Shown here: one piece after another, positions 61,569-64,000 of the stretch
Numbering within the stretch: the stretch's first letter is position 1
How the letters are laid out: every line of letters starts with the position of its first letter
From: CAYQNU01 sp964419055
GTDB lineage: Bacteria; Bacteroidota; Bacteroidia; Flavobacteriales_D; Parvicellaceae
Length of the DNA: 64,000 nt
NCBI GenBank assembly: GCA_964419055.1
Contig: CAYQNU010000004.1
Location: 124,001 to 188,000 of the forward strand
Direction: 5' to 3'
Position numbers and translations under genes: made by a program
The notes under the pieces: model-generated
The model's database searches: none
The model's input: the letters and a program-made list of their open reading frames with translations, nothing else
What the model was told of the DNA's origin: nothing

Positions 61569-62603
61569 CTATCCCCAAACCTTACTTCCTTCGGAGCAAT
61601 TGGTGCAAATAACGATGCTTTGTCGGTCGGTGAAAATGTGTGATCTGAATTGATTGTATGCAGCGCTTTTCCAGAGTTTTTTGAACGGCAAAAACTGCAC
61701 ATTTCCCAATTGATGTTTAGCATCTTTATCAAAACAACACGGCACTACTCCTCCATCCCAGGTGATGACGGCACTGCTCCACATACGCCAACAGTGATTG
61801 CGCATTTTGTTTTTAAGTTCAAACTCTCCTTTACTGTTTTTTCTATATCGGGCAAAGGTTTCATTGTCGGGAATCAACGGATTTCCATGTTGATAGTCAT
61901 ACACTTGAGCCGTTTTGAATTTAAGTTCATCTACGCCTAAGTCAGTTGCTAATTTTTTTACCTCTTCTATTTGATGCTCGTTGGGTTTCACCACCAAAAA
62001 CTGAAACACAATATGAGGAAATGCCGATTTACGTTCTTTTTTCCAATTTATGATATTTTTGGTTCCTTCAATCACCTTATCCAAACTACCGCCTATTCGA
62101 TATTGCTCATACACTTCTTGTGTGGTGCCATCAATAGAAATGATGAGTCTTTTAAGACCGGTTTCAATGATTTTTTGGCAGGTTGCATCATCCAAAAAAT
62201 GCGCATTGGTGGAGGTACTTGAATAAATACCATAATCCGTAGCTTGTTGAATGGCATCAAAAATATTTTTGTTGATGAAGGGTTCTCCCTGAAAATAAAA
62301 GTTGACATAAGCCAATTCTCTTTTGAGTTCAGTCAATATTTTATGATTTGTGGCAGTTTTTAGATTTCCTGTGGGGCGACTAAATTGTTTGAGCCCACTC
62401 GGGCACTCAGGGCAACCTAAGTTACAAGCTGTTGTGGGTTCAATTGAAATAGCCATTGGATAACCCCAAATAATCGATTTTTTTCTAATTTTCGACACCC
62501 AAAAACTACAGTAGAGCTTAACCATATTCCAGGATTTAGCCCAAGTAATGGTTTTTAGTAGTTGTATGTTGTCTGCTTTGGCCAAAAAGTAAATTTTATT
62601 CAA
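61569..62603 (-). CDS. Radical SAM protein with SPASM domain
   Basis: Up to 344 residues. The radical SAM cluster motif is CNLGCPEC near residue 60 (IEPTTACNLGCPECPSGL), followed by FYFQGEPFINKNIF and LIISIDGTTQEVYEQYR. The SPASM region has HCWRMWSSAVITWDGGVVPCCFD and ends CTNCSEG. These are oxidative tailoring enzymes for peptides or other substrates; none is recognisable nearby. The start is uncertain: TTG at 62603 lies inside the TACCTTTG -7 box (62608-62601), so TTG at 62585 or ATG at 62525 may be used. The N-terminal residues FLAKADNIQLL resemble relatives I recall, which favours a long form. Confidence 0.85.
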   Translation of the reverse strand: MNKIYFLAKADNIQLLKTITWAKSWNMVKLYCSFWVSKIRKKSIIWGYPMAISIEPTTACNLGCPECPSGLKQFSRPTGNLKTATNHKILTELKRELAYVNFYFQGEPFINKNIFDAIQQATDYGIYSSTSTNAHFLDDATCQKIIETGLKRLIISIDGTTQEVYEQYRIGGSLDKVIEGTKNIINWKKERKSAFPHIVFQFLVVKPNEHQIEEVKKLATDLGVDELKFKTAQVYDYQHGNPLIPDNETFARYRKNSKGEFELKNKMRNHCWRMWSSAVITWDGGVVPCCFDKDAKHQLGNVQFLPFKKLWKSAAYNQFRSHIFTDRQSIVICTNCSEGSKVWG

Positions 62604-62631
62604 AGGTAGGGAAAATAGACTATTTATACAA
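62601..62631 (-). promoter_or_regulatory. Promoter of the radical SAM gene
   Basis: Minus strand TTG (62631-62629), a 20-nt spacer, then TACCTTTG (62608-62601). It overlaps the most upstream possible start codon. Confidence 0.7.
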
Positions 62632-62817
62632 TTGAATTGTTTTGCTAATAATTATACAAAAATATCTATGGAATTCTATTGGACTTTTCATCAGAGTGAT
62701 AAAAATGTAGTTGAAAAATTCATCTCTCCAATTTTTTTGACACCTTTGTAAACATATACCATTTGACAATCAAATCTGGCAGTACTCAAAAAACTATCAG
62801 ATTTTAATGCTAAATTA

Positions 62818-63546
62818 ATGAAACTAATTGCATTCAATATCTTCTTTTTCTGTTTAAGTTGTTTGACATTTAACGCTCAAATAACAACTGAACAACTTAA
62901 AATATTCTATAAAAAAGATCAAGGGAAAGAACTGGAAAATGTGTTTTTAAACCTTTATAATCAATCTTATACTAATTATAATGATAACAAAGAAAACGAT
63001 ACCTTAAAAATAATAAACGAACTTTTTAACTATGTTATTTCCGATATTAAAAACAATCCGAAAGTAAACTACTTTTTCTTACAACCCAATTACCCTAGGG
63101 TTATGATAAACGATACTGTATATAATATGCCAACACATTTTACTGTTTCAACAAATAGTAATCTTAGGCCTATACAGCATAACTACCAAATAATGCAAGC
63201 TATAAGAGATTTTATAGGTGATTATCCTGATAAAAAAAATCGTGCGTATGATAAAATGAACGATGACGGTTCAATAAAAAAATCGTATAATATTATTGCC
63301 AAAAATCGTATACGAAAGTATAATGATAGAATTCGATTTATAAGTCAGTATCTTTTTATTCCTTGTACTTGGGGTAAAATAGATAATCGTTTAGTTCCTT
63401 TTGAAATCATAAGTGTAAAATTCAATTCAAGTTTAAATGAAGCTCTTGTTAAGTATGATCTTGTTTCAAGTGGTGCAACAGTCGAATTAAAATTTGTAGA
63501 TGGTAATTGGAAAAAAGTTAAAACACATTTCGAGTGGATTGATTGA
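62818..63546 (+). CDS. Secreted protein of unknown function
   Basis: 242 residues. Signal peptide IAFNIFFFCLSCLTFNAQ. It has a helical first part (TTEQLKIFYKKDQGKELENV, NVFLNLYNQSYTNYNDN) and a more mixed second half. It ends in a small beta region (ISVKFNSSLNEALVKYDLVS, GATVELKFVDGNWKKVKTHF) like the tail of NTF2-type or lumazine-like small domains; I do not name it. No recognisable active site. It is divergent from the radical SAM gene, with 214 nt of AT-rich DNA between them. Confidence 0.65.
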   Translation: MKLIAFNIFFFCLSCLTFNAQITTEQLKIFYKKDQGKELENVFLNLYNQSYTNYNDNKENDTLKIINELFNYVISDIKNNPKVNYFFLQPNYPRVMINDTVYNMPTHFTVSTNSNLRPIQHNYQIMQAIRDFIGDYPDKKNRAYDKMNDDGSIKKSYNIIAKNRIRKYNDRIRFISQYLFIPCTWGKIDNRLVPFEIISVKFNSSLNEALVKYDLVSSGATVELKFVDGNWKKVKTHFEWID

Positions 63547-63610
63547 ATGCTAATTAAATAAAATCAGAATTAGTTAAATAAGTGTATATTCTATTCGAAG
63601 CTATATATTT

Positions 63611-63642
63611 TTTGCATCAAACCATTGTCGTAGTTATATTTG
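63611..63642 (+). promoter_or_regulatory. Promoter of the M20 dipeptidase gene
   Basis: TTTG at 63611-63614, a 20-nt spacer, then TATATTTG at 63635-63642, 34 nt before the ATG. Confidence 0.8.
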
Positions 63643-63675
63643 CAACCTCAACAATTTAAAAGTACCGATAACCTA

Positions 63676-64000
63676 ATGAAAACCTACATCAACGAACACA
63701 AAGACCGTTTTTTGAACGAATTAATTGATTTTTTAAAAATCCCTTCGGTGAGTGCCAACCCAGATTTTAAGGGTGATGTGGCGCAATGTGCTGAGTTTTT
63801 GAAAGGTAAACTGTTGGATGCAGGTTGTGATTTGGTTACTATTTACCCTACAAAAGGGCATCCGATTGTATATGGGGAAAAAATTGTTGATCCTAATCTT
63901 CCCACAGTTTTGGTATATGGTCATTATGATGTGCAACCACCCGAACCATTGGAATTATGGACTTCTGAGCCGTTTAATCCGGTTATCAAAAAAACAGAAT
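63676..64000 (+). CDS. M20 family metallo-dipeptidase, 5' end only
   Basis: The first 108 codons of a gene that runs off the window. ATG at 63676, frame open to the last base. Seen: LIDFLKIPSVSANPDFKG near residue 15 (the usual M20 opening), CAEFLKGKLLDAGC, and LVYGHYDVQPPEPLELW near 88, whose His and Asp are the first zinc ligand and the catalytic Asp-containing motif of M20 peptidases. The DVQPP form is typical of dipeptidases in this family. No signal peptide, so it is probably cytoplasmic. The dimerisation and second zinc-binding halves lie beyond the window. Confidence 0.88.
   Translation, partial: MKTYINEHKDRFLNELIDFLKIPSVSANPDFKGDVAQCAEFLKGKLLDAGCDLVTIYPTKGHPIVYGEKIVDPNLPTVLVYGHYDVQPPEPLELWTSEPFNPVIKKTE

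Overview
The window looks like chromosomal DNA of a Bacteroidota bacterium, most likely a Flavobacteriales-type aerobe. The signs are low GC, secreted proteins with type IX secretion (T9SS) C-terminal domains, an alternative complex III plus aa3-type oxidase operon, the DUF5686, DUF6089 and DUF4175 families, and promoters of the Bacteroidota form (TTTG, about 20 nt, TAnnTTTG). I place it from gene content only; no 16S gene is present. There is no plasmid, prophage, transposase or CRISPR signature, and most of the window is housekeeping.

Layout. 0-6 kb: the end of a T9SS type B cargo gene, a DUF5686 outer-membrane protein, a LysM glucosaminidase, a GGGPS/PcrB-type prenyl-glyceryl-phosphate synthase and a 4'-phosphopantetheinyl transferase. 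6-12 kb: a WG-repeat protein, FolE, a GAF/HisKA_2 kinase, MobA and MoaD, a trans-sulfuration enzyme, and an intergenic block with two diverged copies of a repeat. 12-25 kb: lysoplasmalogenase, membrane pyrophosphatase (residues typical of the K+-dependent class), a lamin-tail surface protein, a very long DUF4175 coiled-coil protein with an RsbW-like ATPase, a BaiN-type flavoprotein, a GDPD, an enoyl-CoA hydratase and FolB. 25.8-28.3 kb: tRNA-Cys with a duplicated 3' end, then an RprX/RprY-like two-component pair. 28-40 kb: secreted proteins of unknown function (one with a possible His/Cys protease dyad), a DUF6089 protein, an O-antigen-ligase-like protein, CtpA, RnpA, a MoaC-MogA fusion, Asd and MgtE.

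40.2-53.3 kb is the centrepiece: an eight-gene leftward operon, actABCDEF-coxB-coxA, with a recognisable promoter at its head and a strong terminator at its end. It encodes the quinol:cytochrome c oxidoreductase ACIII and the two core subunits of cytochrome oxidase, so it should carry electrons from menaquinol to oxygen. Three membrane subunits (ActC, ActF, CoxA) carry His-rich extensions.

53.7-64 kb: a SPOR-like protein, tRNA-Ala followed by two partial copies of its own 3' end, a T9SS type A cargo, an Mpl-like Mur ligase, an AAA_28 NTPase, a tandem pair of phasin-like proteins, DUF2306 and YARHG proteins, a radical SAM/SPASM protein, an unknown secreted protein and the start of an M20 dipeptidase.

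The least explained sequence is in small non-coding structures. Both tRNA genes are followed by partial copies of their own 3' ends; those behind tRNA-Ala carry a palindrome also found elsewhere in the window. A pair of 10-bp-phased direct repeats precedes the two-component operon, and several intergenic repeat families are present. I found no obvious new defence or mobile system. Many start codons were moved from the longest open frame to an internal start, using signal peptides, family alignment from memory, or a promoter box lying over the longer start.
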